From Burkholderiales bacterium (GTDB lineage: Bacteria > Pseudomonadota > Gammaproteobacteria > Burkholderiales > SG8-39): 45,962 nt of DNA. The DNA lies in the NCBI GenBank assembly GCA_014860395.1, contig JACZJU010000058.1, positions 1 through 45,962 of the forward strand, given 5' to 3'. The notes beneath the pieces are model-generated. The model was given only the letters and a program-made list of their open reading frames with translations. It searched no databases and was not told the origin of the DNA. A program made the translations under genes and the position numbers. Shown here one piece after another: positions 1-9,047 of the stretch (position 1 is the first letter of the stretch; each line of letters begins with the position of its first letter).

Positions 1-870
1 GTTCAGTCTGACGCCTTGTGCCGCCGCGTAACGCTCGGCCGACACGATGGTGTTACACAGCAGCATGGCGATGGTCATCGGCCCGACGCCGCCCGGCACC
101 GGGGTGATCCAGCCGGCGCGCTGCAGCGCCGCGCCGTAGTCCACATCTCCGGCCAGCTTGCCGTCGGCGGAGCGGTTGATGCCGACATCGATCACCGCCG
201 CGCCGGGCTTGATCATCTCCGCGCCTATGGCCTGCGGCTTGCCCACGGCGCAAACGAGCACGTCGGCACTGCGGGTGTGCCGGGCGAGATCGCTGGTCTG
301 GGAGTGGCACAGCGTGACGGTGGCGCCCGCCTGCAGCAGCAGCAGCGCCACCGGCTTGCCCACGATATTGCTGCGGCCGACGACGACGGCCTCCTTGCCG
401 CGCAGGTCGAGGCCGGTGGTCTTCAGCATTTCCATGATGCCCGCCGGCGTGCACGGCACGAAGCGCGGGTGGCCGGCGAGCAGGTCGCCGAGGTTGCGCG
501 GGTGCAGGCCGTCCACGTCCTTCTCCGGGGCGATGCGCTCGATCATGGCCGCCTGCGCCAAGGCGGGCGGCAGCGGCAGTTGCAGCAGGATGCCGTGGAT
601 ATGCGCGTCGGCATTGAGCCGGTCGATGAGCGCGAGTACGGCGGCGGGGGTACTGTCCGCGGCGAGCACGTGCTCTTCGGAGTGGATGCCGATTTCGCGG
701 CAGGCGCGGATCTTGTTGCGCACGTAGATCTTCGACGCCGGGTTGTCGCCGATGATGATCGCCGCAAGACCGGGCGCGATGCCCGCGGCGTTGAGCCGGT
801 CGGCGCGCAGCTTCCAGTCGATGCGCAATTGCTGCGCAAGCTGCTTGCCGTCGATGATCGTGGCCGTCAT
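1..870 (-). CDS. folD: Bifunctional methylenetetrahydrofolate dehydrogenase / cyclohydrolase FolD (3' end beyond window)
   Basis: FolD interconverts 5,10-methylene-THF and 10-formyl-THF in the cytoplasm, supplying one-carbon units. The frame reads [16 protein letters not shown] from ATG at 870 and stays open for 290 codons to the left edge, so the stop lies just outside; the family is about 285-290 residues, so almost the whole protein is present. The active-site Tyr and Lys appear in SKIYVRNK (Tyr49, Lys53), the ILLQLPLP segment is intact, and the C-terminal signature [13 protein letters not shown] is present. The gene is transcribed away from the hydrolase at 1105, with a 234-bp divergent spacer. 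Nothing looks damaged. Confidence 0.96.
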   Translation of the reverse strand, partial: MTATIIDGKQLAQQLRIDWKLRADRLNAAGIAPGLAAIIIGDNPASKIYVRNKIRACREIGIHSEEHVLAADSTPAAVLALIDRLNADAHIHGILLQLPLPPALAQAAMIERIAPEKDVDGLHPRNLGDLLAGHPRFVPCTPAGIMEMLKTTGLDLRGKEAVVVGRSNIVGKPVALLLLQAGATVTLCHSQTSDLARHTRSADVLVCAVGKPQAIGAEMIKPGAAVIDVGINRSADGKLAGDVDYGAALQRAGWITPVPGGVGPMTIAMLLCNTIVSAERYAAAQGVRLN

Positions 871-1104
871 GGTTCGCTCCGGAATGCGCGCGGATCGCGC
901 AAGAGTTGGTCGAAAAGTATTTTGTTTGCGTCGAAATTTGCGTAATTCTAGCAGGGTATCGAGAGCGGATAACCGTATGCGGGGATACTTCTCCTCATAC
1001 TCCCCGGAATCGAGGCGGTTTCGGTGGTTCTGAAACGGCCACTAAAATTCTCATATTTTCCGGTAAGCTTGCGGCTCAAAAAAACAGCACAGGCACCAGC
1101 ATCG

Positions 1105-1884
1105 ATGTCGGCATCCAATCCATCCGCATTTCGCGACGTTTGCGGCCGCAGCCTCGAATACCGGCGCATCGCCGCAGCCGCCGACGGCCCGACCCTGGTG
1201 TTCCTGCACGAAGGCCTGGGCTCGATCAGCCAATGGCGCGACTTTCCCCAGCGCATCGTCGAAGCAACCGGGCTGCCAGCGCTGGTCTACGCGCGCTACG
1301 GCCATGGCCAGTCGGCCGTGCTGCAGCAGCCGCACGGCGTCGACTTCATGCACCGCGAGGCATTGGAGGCACTGCCCGAGCTGCTGCGCCAACTCGGCAT
1401 CGAGCGTCCGATTCTGATCGGCCACAGCGACGGCGCGTCGATCGCGCTGATCCATGCCGGTTCGGGTCATCTGCTGCGGGGCCTGGTGGCGATGGCGCCG
1501 CACGTGTTCGTCGAGGACATCAGCATCGAGAGCATCGTCGCTGCGAAGCGGGCCTTCGAGACCACCGATCTGCGCGACAAGCTTGCGCGCCATCATCGCG
1601 ACCCGGTGAAGACGTTTTACGGCTGGAACGACGTCTGGCTCGCACCTGCGTTTCGCAGCTGGAACATCGAGCGCTTCCTGCCGACGATCGGCTGTCCTTT
1701 GCTCGCGATCCAGGGGTTCGATGACGAGTACGGAACCATGGCGCAGGTCGACGCGATCGCGCGCCAGGCGGGGGCGCCGGTCGAGGTGCTGAAACTCGAG
1801 CAATGCGGACATTCGCCGCAGCGCGACCAGCCGGAGAAAGTTGCAGAGGCGATCGTTCGTTTCGTGAAGCGCTGCGCCGGCTGA
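1105..1884 (+). CDS. Alpha/beta hydrolase, 259 aa
   Basis: A cytoplasmic alpha/beta-hydrolase-fold protein without a signal peptide. The oxyanion segment HEGLGS (residue 35 on) is followed by the nucleophile elbow GHSDG (Ser108), an acid in FDDEYG (Asp206 or Asp207) and the catalytic His236 in CGHSPQ, so the Ser-Asp-His triad is complete. The frame is open further upstream to 1024, but those 27 residues are basic and low-complexity; ATG 1105 starts MSASNPSAFRDV close to the fold and is preferred. Homologues are often called 3-oxoadipate enol-lactonase-like or MhpC-like, but no neighbouring aromatic-degradation gene supports a substrate. It is followed after 93 bp by the cyclic-di-GMP gene. 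Confidence 0.85.
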   Translation: MSASNPSAFRDVCGRSLEYRRIAAAADGPTLVFLHEGLGSISQWRDFPQRIVEATGLPALVYARYGHGQSAVLQQPHGVDFMHREALEALPELLRQLGIERPILIGHSDGASIALIHAGSGHLLRGLVAMAPHVFVEDISIESIVAAKRAFETTDLRDKLARHHRDPVKTFYGWNDVWLAPAFRSWNIERFLPTIGCPLLAIQGFDDEYGTMAQVDAIARQAGAPVEVLKLEQCGHSPQRDQPEKVAEAIVRFVKRCAG

Positions 1885-1967
1885 AGCGGCGCAGCCTGCG
1901 CGCATCCGATATGATGTAAGTGGGCCGTTGCGAAGTTAAACTCAGCCTGATGCGACAGGTCCCGTCC

Positions 1968-1980
1968 GGAGGTTAGGATT
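1968..1980 (+). promoter_or_regulatory. Shine-Dalgarno GGAGG and apparent ATT start codon
   Basis: GGAGG (1968-1972) sits five bases before ATT at 1978. No ATG, GTG or TTG occurs in frame between the upstream stop (1948-1950) and GTG 2131, although that stretch encodes an obvious first membrane segment. A short ORF, ATG 1950 to TAG 1974-1976 (MRQVPSGG), ends one base before the ATT. Either initiation is at ATT, as known for infC and pcnB in E. coli, or the assembly carries a one-base indel near 1973. Confidence 0.55.
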
Positions 1981-4900
1981 TCCGAGAATTCCGACAACGC
2001 AGCGATCGCGACCGCCGCCCGCCAGCCGCCCAAGTGGGTCCATTTCGCCGGCCATGCTTCGGCAGCGTACGCGGCGCTGGCGATCGGTTTCATCCTGTCT
2101 GCAGCGGCGGCGTATTGGACCGCCGACAAGGTGCAGCGCGAAGTCGGGCTGAAATTCGACAGCGCCGTCACCGATGCCCGGGCGGCGATCGAATCCCGCG
2201 TCCTTGCTCACTCCGATGTCTTGCTCGGGGTCCGGGGGCTGTTCATCGCATCGGATTTCGTAAGCCGGCGCGATTTCCGCGACTACATAGACAGCCTCGG
2301 CCTGCAGCGCCACTATCCCGGCATCGAGGCGGTCAATTACGCGCACCGCGTCCTCGCCGCTGAGAAGTCGGCCTTCGAAGCGGCAGTGCGCAACGACACC
2401 AGCATTGACCCCCGCGGCTATCCGGACTTCGCGGTAAAGCCGGCCGGAGACAGGCCCGAGTATGTCGCCGTGCAATATGTCGAGCCGTTTGCGGGAAGGG
2501 AGTCGGCGCTGGGATTCGACCTCGGCGGCGACGCGGCGCGCCTCGCCACGCTCGATCGGGCACGCGATTCAGGCCGGATCACGGCCACCGGTCGCATCGC
2601 CCTGGTCCTCGATCCGAGCCGCCCCGCCGGGTTTGCGATGCGCCTGCCGGTCTATCGAAAAGGCATGCCGCTGGATACCGTGGCGCAACGCCGGGCGGCC
2701 TTCATCGGCGTGGTGAGCACGGTGTTCGTCGTGATCGATCTGATGCGCGGCGCGTTGGGCGAGCCGTTCCTGCAGACCGTCAACGTGCGCATCCACGACG
2801 CCGGCTTTTTGGACGATGCGCAGGGCATGCAGCCTGCAGCGGCGGAAAATCTGCTGTTCGACAGCGACCGGCTGCTACCGGCATCGTCTGTGCAGCAAGC
2901 GGCGGATGCGGGTCTTTCCAGGATGTCGAGCCTGGACGTCGGCGGGCGCCGCTGGAACCTGAATTTCAGCGCGCGCCAGGAATTTGCGTCCTTCTTCGAC
3001 CGCTGGCTGCCCTCGGCCGTCATGCTGGGCGGGGCTATCATCAGCCTGCTGCTGTTCGGCGTGATACGTTCGCTCGCGAGCGTGGGCGTGCGCGCCGTGG
3101 CGCTCGCCGCAAACATCACCGAGGACCTGCGCCGCAGCGAAGCGAACCTGTCCGAGGCGCAGCGCACGACGCAGGAATTGATCGAGGCGCTGCCGATTCC
3201 GATTTTCTTCAAGCGGGTCGACGGCCGCTATCTCGGCGTAAACAAGGCATGGGAGCGTTATTTCGGCGTGCCGCGGGAAGAATTCGTAGGCAAGACAGTG
3301 CACGATCTCTATCCCAACGATCCGGAGGTTGCGCGCCGGCTGCACGCGCAGGATCTAGTGCTGTGGGAGCACCCCGGGACCCAGGTCTACGAGACGAGCA
3401 TCGCCACCCCGGACGGTCGGCGTCACGACACGATCTACTACAAGGCGACGCTGACGAACGCCGACGGCAGCGTCGCGGGCTTGATCGGCACAATCATCGA
3501 CATCACCGACCGCAAGCTGGCGGAGAAGGCGCTGCAGGAGAGCGAAGCGCGGTATCGCTCGGTCGTCGGCGCGATGGCCGAAGGGGTGCTGGTTAGGGAC
3601 AAAGACGAGGGGATCGTCGCCTGCAATGCCAGCGCCGAGCGCATCCTCGGACGCACGCTGGAGGAAATGAGGGGAAGCAACTATTTCGACCCGAGCTGGG
3701 CGTGGTTTCGCGAAGACGGCACGCCGCTGGCGCATGAGGCGCGACCGGTGAACATGGCGCTGCGCACCGGGCAGCCGCAATTCAACGAGGTGGTGTGTTT
3801 GCGCAAGGGCGATGGCAGCGTGATCTGGCTGTCGATGAACGCGCAACCGCTGTTCGCGGAATCGGGGTCGGCGCCGACCGGCGTCGTCGCAACGCTCACG
3901 GACATCACGCAGCGCAAACAGGCGGAGCTGCGGCAGAACATGGAACACAGCGTGACGCGCTTGCTGTCGGAAGCCGAGGCGGCGGACGAAGTAATGCCGA
4001 AAATCATACGGACGATATGTGAAGCACTCGGATTTGCCTGCGGTGCGCGCATGCTTCTGGATGAAGAAGGCGAGGAGATGACCTGCGCCGAGAGCTGGAG
4101 CGCGCCCTCGGCGGAGGGCATGGAATTTGTCGCGACCGGCCGCCAGCCGATGCAGGCGGAGCCGGCGGCGCGCATTTTGACGCGACGCGTCTGGAACAGC
4201 TGCGAGCCGGTGTGGATCACCGATGCGCTGGAGGAGGCGGGCGACGAAGGCGCGCCGCTCCCGAGCGGGGCGGAGCCGCTGGGTGCGTTCGGCTTCCCCA
4301 TCATGTTCGGCAACAACATACTCGGCGTGATGGAGTTCTTCAGCCGCGCCCGCCGCCCGCCGGACGAGGTGTCGTTGCAGAGCATGCGTTCGATCGGCAC
4401 CCAGATCGGCCAGTTCATGGCGCGCAGGCAGGCCGAGGAGCGCGTCCATCACCTCGCGCATTACGACGAGCTTACCGGCCTGCCCAACCGCAGCATGTTC
4501 AACCAGCGCCTGAACCACGCACTCGTCCACGCGCGGCGCAGCGACAAGTCGCTGGCGATCCTGTTCATCGACTTGGATCGTTTCAAGAATATCAACGATA
4601 CGCTGGGACACGAGGCCGGAGATCGCGTGCTCGAGGAAGTCGCGCAGCGGCTGCAGGATTGCCTGCGCGAAGGCGATACCATCGGCCGCCTCGGCGGAGA
4701 TGAGTTCGTGGTGCTGATCGATGAACTGCCCGAGCCCATGCACGTCGCCGCCGTGGCGCAGAAGATTCTCGCCGCGGTAGTCAAGCCGTTCATCGTCGGC
4801 GCGCAGGAATTCAACATCACCGCGAGCATCGGCATCAGCACCTACCCCGAGGACAGCGAAGACATGCAGGGTCTGCTGAAGAATGCGGACATCTCGATGT

Positions 4901-5763
4901 ACCGCGCCAAGGAGCAGGGCAAGAACAACTACCAGTTCTACTCGGCGCTGATGAACATCCACACCGTCGAGCGCCTGGCGCTGGAGTCCGGCCTGCGCCG
5001 TGCGCTGGAGCGCGACGAGTTTCGCCTTCACTACCAGCCCAAGGTCGATATCGCCAGCGGCCGCATCACCGGCATGGAGGCGCTGCTGCGCTGGCAGCAA
5101 CAGCCGGAGGTTTTGCTCGAGCCGGCGCAATTCATCGGATTAGCCGAGGAGACGGGCCTGATCGTGCCGATCGGCGCGTGGGTGCTGAAGACCGCCTGCG
5201 CCCGCAGCCGATCGTGGCGCGAACAGGGGCTGCCGCCGCTGCGCATGGCGGTGAACCTGTCGGCGCGCCAGTTCGCTCACCAGGATCTGCTGCAGGACGT
5301 GGCGAGAACGCTGAAGGAGACCGGGCTGGATCCGGCCGGGCTGGAATTCGAAATCACCGAGAGCATGGTGATGCACGATCCGGAACGGGCGGTGAAACTC
5401 CTCGGCGGTCTCAAGGACATGGGGGTGCATCTGTCGATCGATGACTTCGGCATGGGCTATTCGTCGCTGAGCTATCTCAAGCGCTTTCCGCTGGACAGCC
5501 TGAAGATAGACAGCTCGTTCATCCGGGATATTCCGGGTGACGCCGACGATGCGGCGATCACGCGGGCGATCATCGCCATGGCGCGCAGCCTGCGACTCAA
5601 GGTCATAGCCGAAGGGGTCGAGACCGAAGCGCAGCTAGCCTTCCTGCGCGAGCACGGCTGCGACGAGATGCAGGGCTACTATTGCAGCGGGCCTCTGCCG
5701 GAGGATGCGTTCCTGCGGCTGCTGCGATCCAGCGGCGGCCTCAGCGCGCAGGCCGCGTGCTGA
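1978..5763 (+). CDS. CHASE-PAS-PAS-GAF-GGDEF-EAL membrane cyclic-di-GMP signalling protein
   Basis: An inner-membrane sensor with both diguanylate cyclase and phosphodiesterase domains. With the ATT start it has 1261 residues: TM1 about 27-47, a periplasmic CHASE-type domain (RRDFRDYIDSLGLQRHYPG), TM2 about 345-370 (PSAVMLGGAIISLLLFGV), PAS (EALPIPIFFKRVDGRYLG), PAS (SEARYRSVVGAMAEGVL), GAF, GGDEF (motif 906-910) and EAL (motif 1034-1036). The cyclase motif RLGGDEF is intact and an RxxD inhibitory site (REGD) lies five residues before it. EAL residues are also present: EALLRW, NLSARQF, EITES, DDFGMGYSS, LKIDSS, AEGVE and QGYY. Both activities are therefore possible. Starting at GTG 2131 would delete TM1. 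The 3' end overlaps the convergent M1 peptidase gene by 23 bp. Confidence 0.9.
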   Translation: MSENSDNAAIATAARQPPKWVHFAGHASAAYAALAIGFILSAAAAYWTADKVQREVGLKFDSAVTDARAAIESRVLAHSDVLLGVRGLFIASDFVSRRDFRDYIDSLGLQRHYPGIEAVNYAHRVLAAEKSAFEAAVRNDTSIDPRGYPDFAVKPAGDRPEYVAVQYVEPFAGRESALGFDLGGDAARLATLDRARDSGRITATGRIALVLDPSRPAGFAMRLPVYRKGMPLDTVAQRRAAFIGVVSTVFVVIDLMRGALGEPFLQTVNVRIHDAGFLDDAQGMQPAAAENLLFDSDRLLPASSVQQAADAGLSRMSSLDVGGRRWNLNFSARQEFASFFDRWLPSAVMLGGAIISLLLFGVIRSLASVGVRAVALAANITEDLRRSEANLSEAQRTTQELIEALPIPIFFKRVDGRYLGVNKAWERYFGVPREEFVGKTVHDLYPNDPEVARRLHAQDLVLWEHPGTQVYETSIATPDGRRHDTIYYKATLTNADGSVAGLIGTIIDITDRKLAEKALQESEARYRSVVGAMAEGVLVRDKDEGIVACNASAERILGRTLEEMRGSNYFDPSWAWFREDGTPLAHEARPVNMALRTGQPQFNEVVCLRKGDGSVIWLSMNAQPLFAESGSAPTGVVATLTDITQRKQAELRQNMEHSVTRLLSEAEAADEVMPKIIRTICEALGFACGARMLLDEEGEEMTCAESWSAPSAEGMEFVATGRQPMQAEPAARILTRRVWNSCEPVWITDALEEAGDEGAPLPSGAEPLGAFGFPIMFGNNILGVMEFFSRARRPPDEVSLQSMRSIGTQIGQFMARRQAEERVHHLAHYDELTGLPNRSMFNQRLNHALVHARRSDKSLAILFIDLDRFKNINDTLGHEAGDRVLEEVAQRLQDCLREGDTIGRLGGDEFVVLIDELPEPMHVAAVAQKILAAVVKPFIVGAQEFNITASIGISTYPEDSEDMQGLLKNADISMYRAKEQGKNNYQFYSALMNIHTVERLALESGLRRALERDEFRLHYQPKVDIASGRITGMEALLRWQQQPEVLLEPAQFIGLAEETGLIVPIGAWVLKTACARSRSWREQGLPPLRMAVNLSARQFAHQDLLQDVARTLKETGLDPAGLEFEITESMVMHDPERAVKLLGGLKDMGVHLSIDDFGMGYSSLSYLKRFPLDSLKIDSSFIRDIPGDADDAAITRAIIAMARSLRLKVIAEGVETEAQLAFLREHGCDEMQGYYCSGPLPEDAFLRLLRSSGGLSAQAAC

Positions 5764-7747
5764 GCGTCCACACCTGCGGCTGGGTGGGCCAGGTGCCGCG
5801 TTCCAGCATGCGCGCGCCCTCGAACACGAGATAGCTCTCGCGCCCGTAATGCGGCAGCGGGCGTGCCAGTGCCGCCAGCGACGCGGCATCCCTCGCCGAC
5901 ACCAGCACCACGATGCGTCCGTCGCCGGCGCGCGCCGTCCACACCTGTGCGCTGCCGCGCGTGGTTTCGAGCCCGGCCGGACGCGCAGCCATGCCCTCGC
6001 TCGCCAGCCAGGCGTCGATGTCCGCATGCAGTCCGGCGACGAGCAGAGTGGATGTGCTGGTGCGTTCCGTATCGATGCGCTCGAGCAAGCGGGCGGCAAG
6101 CGCGTGCGCCGCCGTCTGCACAGCGGCGTCCGCGGTCGGCACGACCAGCACGGGATGCTGCGCCAGCATGGCGTCGCGCAGGATCGGCGGCGCTTCGGCC
6201 TCACCGAGCCGGCGCATGAGGCGCAACTCGGGGTCGAGCGCGACCGACAGCGGTTCGGCCGGCAGTTCGATCGTCGCGGTCTCGCGCTCGCGCGAGAGTG
6301 CCACGCGCCGCGTGATCTCGCCGCTTGCGGTGCGCACCGCAAGCGGCACGGACAGCGTATAGGCGGGGGCGCCTTGCTCCAGCGTGACCTGCAGCCGCCA
6401 GCCGCCGGCGACCGGATCGGACCGGGCAGCGGCGATGCGCAAGTCGGGCGCCCCGGTGCGCTCCAGCCATTGCGCAAAGAACGTTCCGAGCTTCTTGCCC
6501 GAGGCGCGCTCGAACGCGCCGCGCAGATCGTCCCAGGAGGCGATGCGAAAACGGTAGCTGCGCCAGAACTCGCGCACGCCCTTGTCGAACGCGGCTTCTC
6601 CGATCATGTCGCGCAGCATGTAGAACAGCATTGCCGACTTGTCGTAGCCGACCACCTGCGAAGCGCCGTGGGTGCGGGAGGTGAAGCGAACCAGAGGCGT
6701 GTCGTCGCTGCGCGGCATGGCTGCAAAATCGCGCAGCCAGGCGAGTCGCGCGGCGCGCGCGGCCTCGGGGCCGGCGCGCTCGCGGTAGGCGTAATCGGCC
6801 ATGAAGTTGGTGAGCCCCTCGGACCAGTTGCCGCGCGCATAGTCGGGGTAGACGCCGTTGCCCCACCAGTTGTGCAGTACCTCATGCCCGAGCGAGGTCG
6901 CGCGGATGAAGGGCAGGCGCAGGACATCGATGCCCAGATAGGTGAGGGTAGGCATGCCGAAGCCGGTGGGCGTGGGGCTGGACACCACGCTGAATTCGGA
7001 GAACGGATACGGCCCGATCCAGCGCTCGTATAAGTCAAGATAGCCCGCGACCGAATCGAGATAGCCCGGCGCGAGCGCGGCGATCTCAGGATGGAAATAA
7101 GTGCGCAGGCGCACTTCGCTGCCGGCCGCGGTGCGCAGGCGCCGCTCGTCGATGCGGTAGGGCCCGGCTATCAGCGAAATGCCTTCGGCGGGGTGCTTGA
7201 ATTCGAAGCGCGCGCGATAGCGTCCTTGCGCCTCGCGCTCCTCGAGCAGCCGCCCCGGCACCAGGCCACGCTGCTCGGCCGGCAGATCGAGTTCGAGTTC
7301 GTAGCGTTCCAGCGACTGCTCCACCATCGGATACCAGCCTGAGCCGGACGGAAGGAAGCTGCCGTCCTTGCCGCTCGCCGGTTCGTCGTAAGTGAGCGTG
7401 TCGCGATGATCGAGGCTGCGGTCGAGCGCGGCGAGAGTGCCGTGCCAGCGCAGCTCGACGCGGCGCGCCGCGGGCAGTGCAATGCGCTGAAATCCACCGG
7501 CGAGCCTGGGCGCTGCGTCGATGCGCCGGCCGTCGACGGCGAGGGTATCGATGCGAAAGCGCGTCGACAATACTAGCGTTGCCGCGCGCGCGGTGCCAAA
7601 GCGTATGCTGTCGCGTCCTTCGAGCAGATGCGTATCCGGCTCGATGCGCACGCGCATGCGATGGCTGGCGGGCTCGGCGGCGCTCGCCGTGGTGCAGAAT
7701 ACGAGCGTGCAAAACAGCGCGGCGAAGAGCCCGGCCGGCCGGATCAT
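5741..7747 (-). CDS. Secreted M1-family metallopeptidase-like protein, 668 aa
   Basis: A signal peptide (MIRPAGLFAALFCTLVFC..., cleavage probably near ASAAEP) predicts export. The zinc motif HEVLH (His288, Glu289, His292) is followed by Glu310 in NWSEGLTNF, giving HExxH-x17-E, one residue shorter than the classical M1 spacing. Where M1 aminopeptidases carry GxMEN, this protein has GFGMPTLTYLG, so the glutamate that binds the substrate N-terminus is missing. Zinc hydrolase chemistry is plausible, classical aminopeptidase activity less so. The N-terminal 200 residues resemble the M1 beta-sandwich domain. The start overlaps the stop of the ChaN-like gene by 4 bp (ATGA), implying translational coupling. 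Confidence 0.85.
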   Translation of the reverse strand: MIRPAGLFAALFCTLVFCTTASAAEPASHRMRVRIEPDTHLLEGRDSIRFGTARAATLVLSTRFRIDTLAVDGRRIDAAPRLAGGFQRIALPAARRVELRWHGTLAALDRSLDHRDTLTYDEPASGKDGSFLPSGSGWYPMVEQSLERYELELDLPAEQRGLVPGRLLEEREAQGRYRARFEFKHPAEGISLIAGPYRIDERRLRTAAGSEVRLRTYFHPEIAALAPGYLDSVAGYLDLYERWIGPYPFSEFSVVSSPTPTGFGMPTLTYLGIDVLRLPFIRATSLGHEVLHNWWGNGVYPDYARGNWSEGLTNFMADYAYRERAGPEAARAARLAWLRDFAAMPRSDDTPLVRFTSRTHGASQVVGYDKSAMLFYMLRDMIGEAAFDKGVREFWRSYRFRIASWDDLRGAFERASGKKLGTFFAQWLERTGAPDLRIAAARSDPVAGGWRLQVTLEQGAPAYTLSVPLAVRTASGEITRRVALSRERETATIELPAEPLSVALDPELRLMRRLGEAEAPPILRDAMLAQHPVLVVPTADAAVQTAAHALAARLLERIDTERTSTSTLLVAGLHADIDAWLASEGMAARPAGLETTRGSAQVWTARAGDGRIVVLVSARDAASLAALARPLPHYGRESYLVFEGARMLERGTWPTQPQVWTLSTRPAR

Positions 7748-8955
7748 TTTGCGGGCGGGAATTTTGCCGTCAGCTCGATCGGCTCGCCGCCGCGCTTGGC
7801 CTTGAGCGGAAGCCAGGTGCCCGGCGCCGTGCGCACGACGATGGACTTGAGCTCTTCCGGCGTCTTGAGGTGCGTGCCCGCCGCTTCGGTGAGCACGTCA
7901 TCGGCCTGCAATCCGGCCGCCGCGGCGATGCTGTCCGGGCTCACGGCGACGACGCGGATACCATCGGGGACGGGCAGTATGCGTATACCCAACAGTTGCG
8001 GTGGCGGCGCGACCGGCTCAGGCGGCATGTAGGGCAGCCCGTATACCGCGCTCGCCAGGCCCGCAGTGTAGTCGTCGCAGTCGGCTTCGTGATCCCAGGG
8101 CAGGAGCGACACGACGCGCTGGACTCCCAGGCTCTCGAGCTGGTGCGGCACGCCGTCGCCATGCGCGACGTGCCTTGCACCCATCACGCCGACGACCAGC
8201 GCATTCGGATTGCGCGTTGCCGCGTCCGCAAGCGCTTGCGCCATCGCCCGGTCCCAGACCAGTTGCGCTTCGACGAATCGGCCGAATTCCGGGTCGGTGC
8301 GCGCCGGCGCGGAAGTTTTATTCTTCTCCGGGTGTTTGGAGTAGGCGTCGAACAGGCGCGCGAGGTAGGCTTCACTCGCCGCCGCGGGATCGGTTACGCC
8401 TTCGCGCTTTTCGCTCGGCACCGCCGCGAGGCCTTTCGCGCCGACCGTGCGCACGAAGTCGCGCTCGACGTTGAGCGCAATCATCGGAATGCGGTGCATG
8501 CGCGCAAAATGAAACAGCGGCAGATAGAAGTCGGCGTCGTATCCCCAGACCTGCGACCAGTCCGACGCCTTGAGAAACTCCGCTTCGTTGAGCTTGCCGG
8601 CGACCCAGCGGTCCAGAGCAGGCTGTACCCGGCGCGGAAACATCTCGAAGCCGATCATGAGTTTCGGGTGCAGCGTCGCGAGCGCAGCCAGCGTGTGCAG
8701 TTCCCAGCGATGGTGATCGGGGTCGTCGTGCGTTTCGCCAAGCAGCACCACCCGCGCATTTGCCGCGCGCGCGAGGATTTCCTGGGCGGCGATGCGTCCG
8801 CCGCCGGGGACGGCCCATTCGCCCTCGGGGACGCAGCCTTCGTGGGCGGGCGCAGACTGAGCAATGGTCGCGACCAGGGCGGCGGCGGCGATCAGACCGA
8901 TGGTGCGCGCGGCCCTGCCGGTCGTGCTCCGCTCGATATCAGTGGATTTAGGCAT
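7744..8955 (-). CDS. ChaN-like (Tiki/EreA superfamily) exported protein with C-terminal PDZ domain
   Basis: ATG 8955 gives 403 residues with a signal sequence (RTIGLIAAAALVATIAQSAPA). The ChaN/COG3016-type domain is marked by VVLLGETHDDPDHHRWELHT, a GFEMFPRRVQ segment and VVGVMGARHVAHGDGVPHQL, whose conserved Glu and His residues form the family's putative metal or haem-binding site. The last 100 residues (IRVVAVSPDSIAAAAGLQAD) form a PDZ domain, typical of periplasmic proteins that bind C-termini. The frame extends to 9060, but MPKSTDIERS at 8955 puts the signal peptide in the normal place. First gene of a two-gene operon with the M1-like peptidase. Known ChaN binds haem; Tiki relatives are proteases; which applies here is not clear. 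Confidence 0.82.
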   Translation of the reverse strand: MPKSTDIERSTTGRAARTIGLIAAAALVATIAQSAPAHEGCVPEGEWAVPGGGRIAAQEILARAANARVVLLGETHDDPDHHRWELHTLAALATLHPKLMIGFEMFPRRVQPALDRWVAGKLNEAEFLKASDWSQVWGYDADFYLPLFHFARMHRIPMIALNVERDFVRTVGAKGLAAVPSEKREGVTDPAAASEAYLARLFDAYSKHPEKNKTSAPARTDPEFGRFVEAQLVWDRAMAQALADAATRNPNALVVGVMGARHVAHGDGVPHQLESLGVQRVVSLLPWDHEADCDDYTAGLASAVYGLPYMPPEPVAPPPQLLGIRILPVPDGIRVVAVSPDSIAAAAGLQADDVLTEAAGTHLKTPEELKSIVVRTAPGTWLPLKAKRGGEPIELTAKFPPAK

Positions 8956-9003
8956 GGCTGAATTGTACCGGACTTCATTCCTGCCGCGACGGACGGAATC
9001 TCC

Positions 9004-9009
9004 TATAAT
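9004..9009 (+). promoter_or_regulatory. TATAAT -10 element before the rubrerythrin-like gene
   Basis: A perfect sigma70 -10 hexamer in the 92-bp divergent spacer, 38 bp before ATG 9048. No good -35 is seen at 16-18 bp; TTCCTG at 20 bp is the nearest candidate. Confidence 0.5.
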
Positions 9010-9047
9010 GGGGCGACAGATTCGCTGATCGCCAAAAAGGGAGCGAG

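Noticed and set aside
3355..5130. 591-codon open frame antisense to the GGDEF-EAL gene
   Set aside because: A shadow of a well-supported gene, with no recognisable domain.
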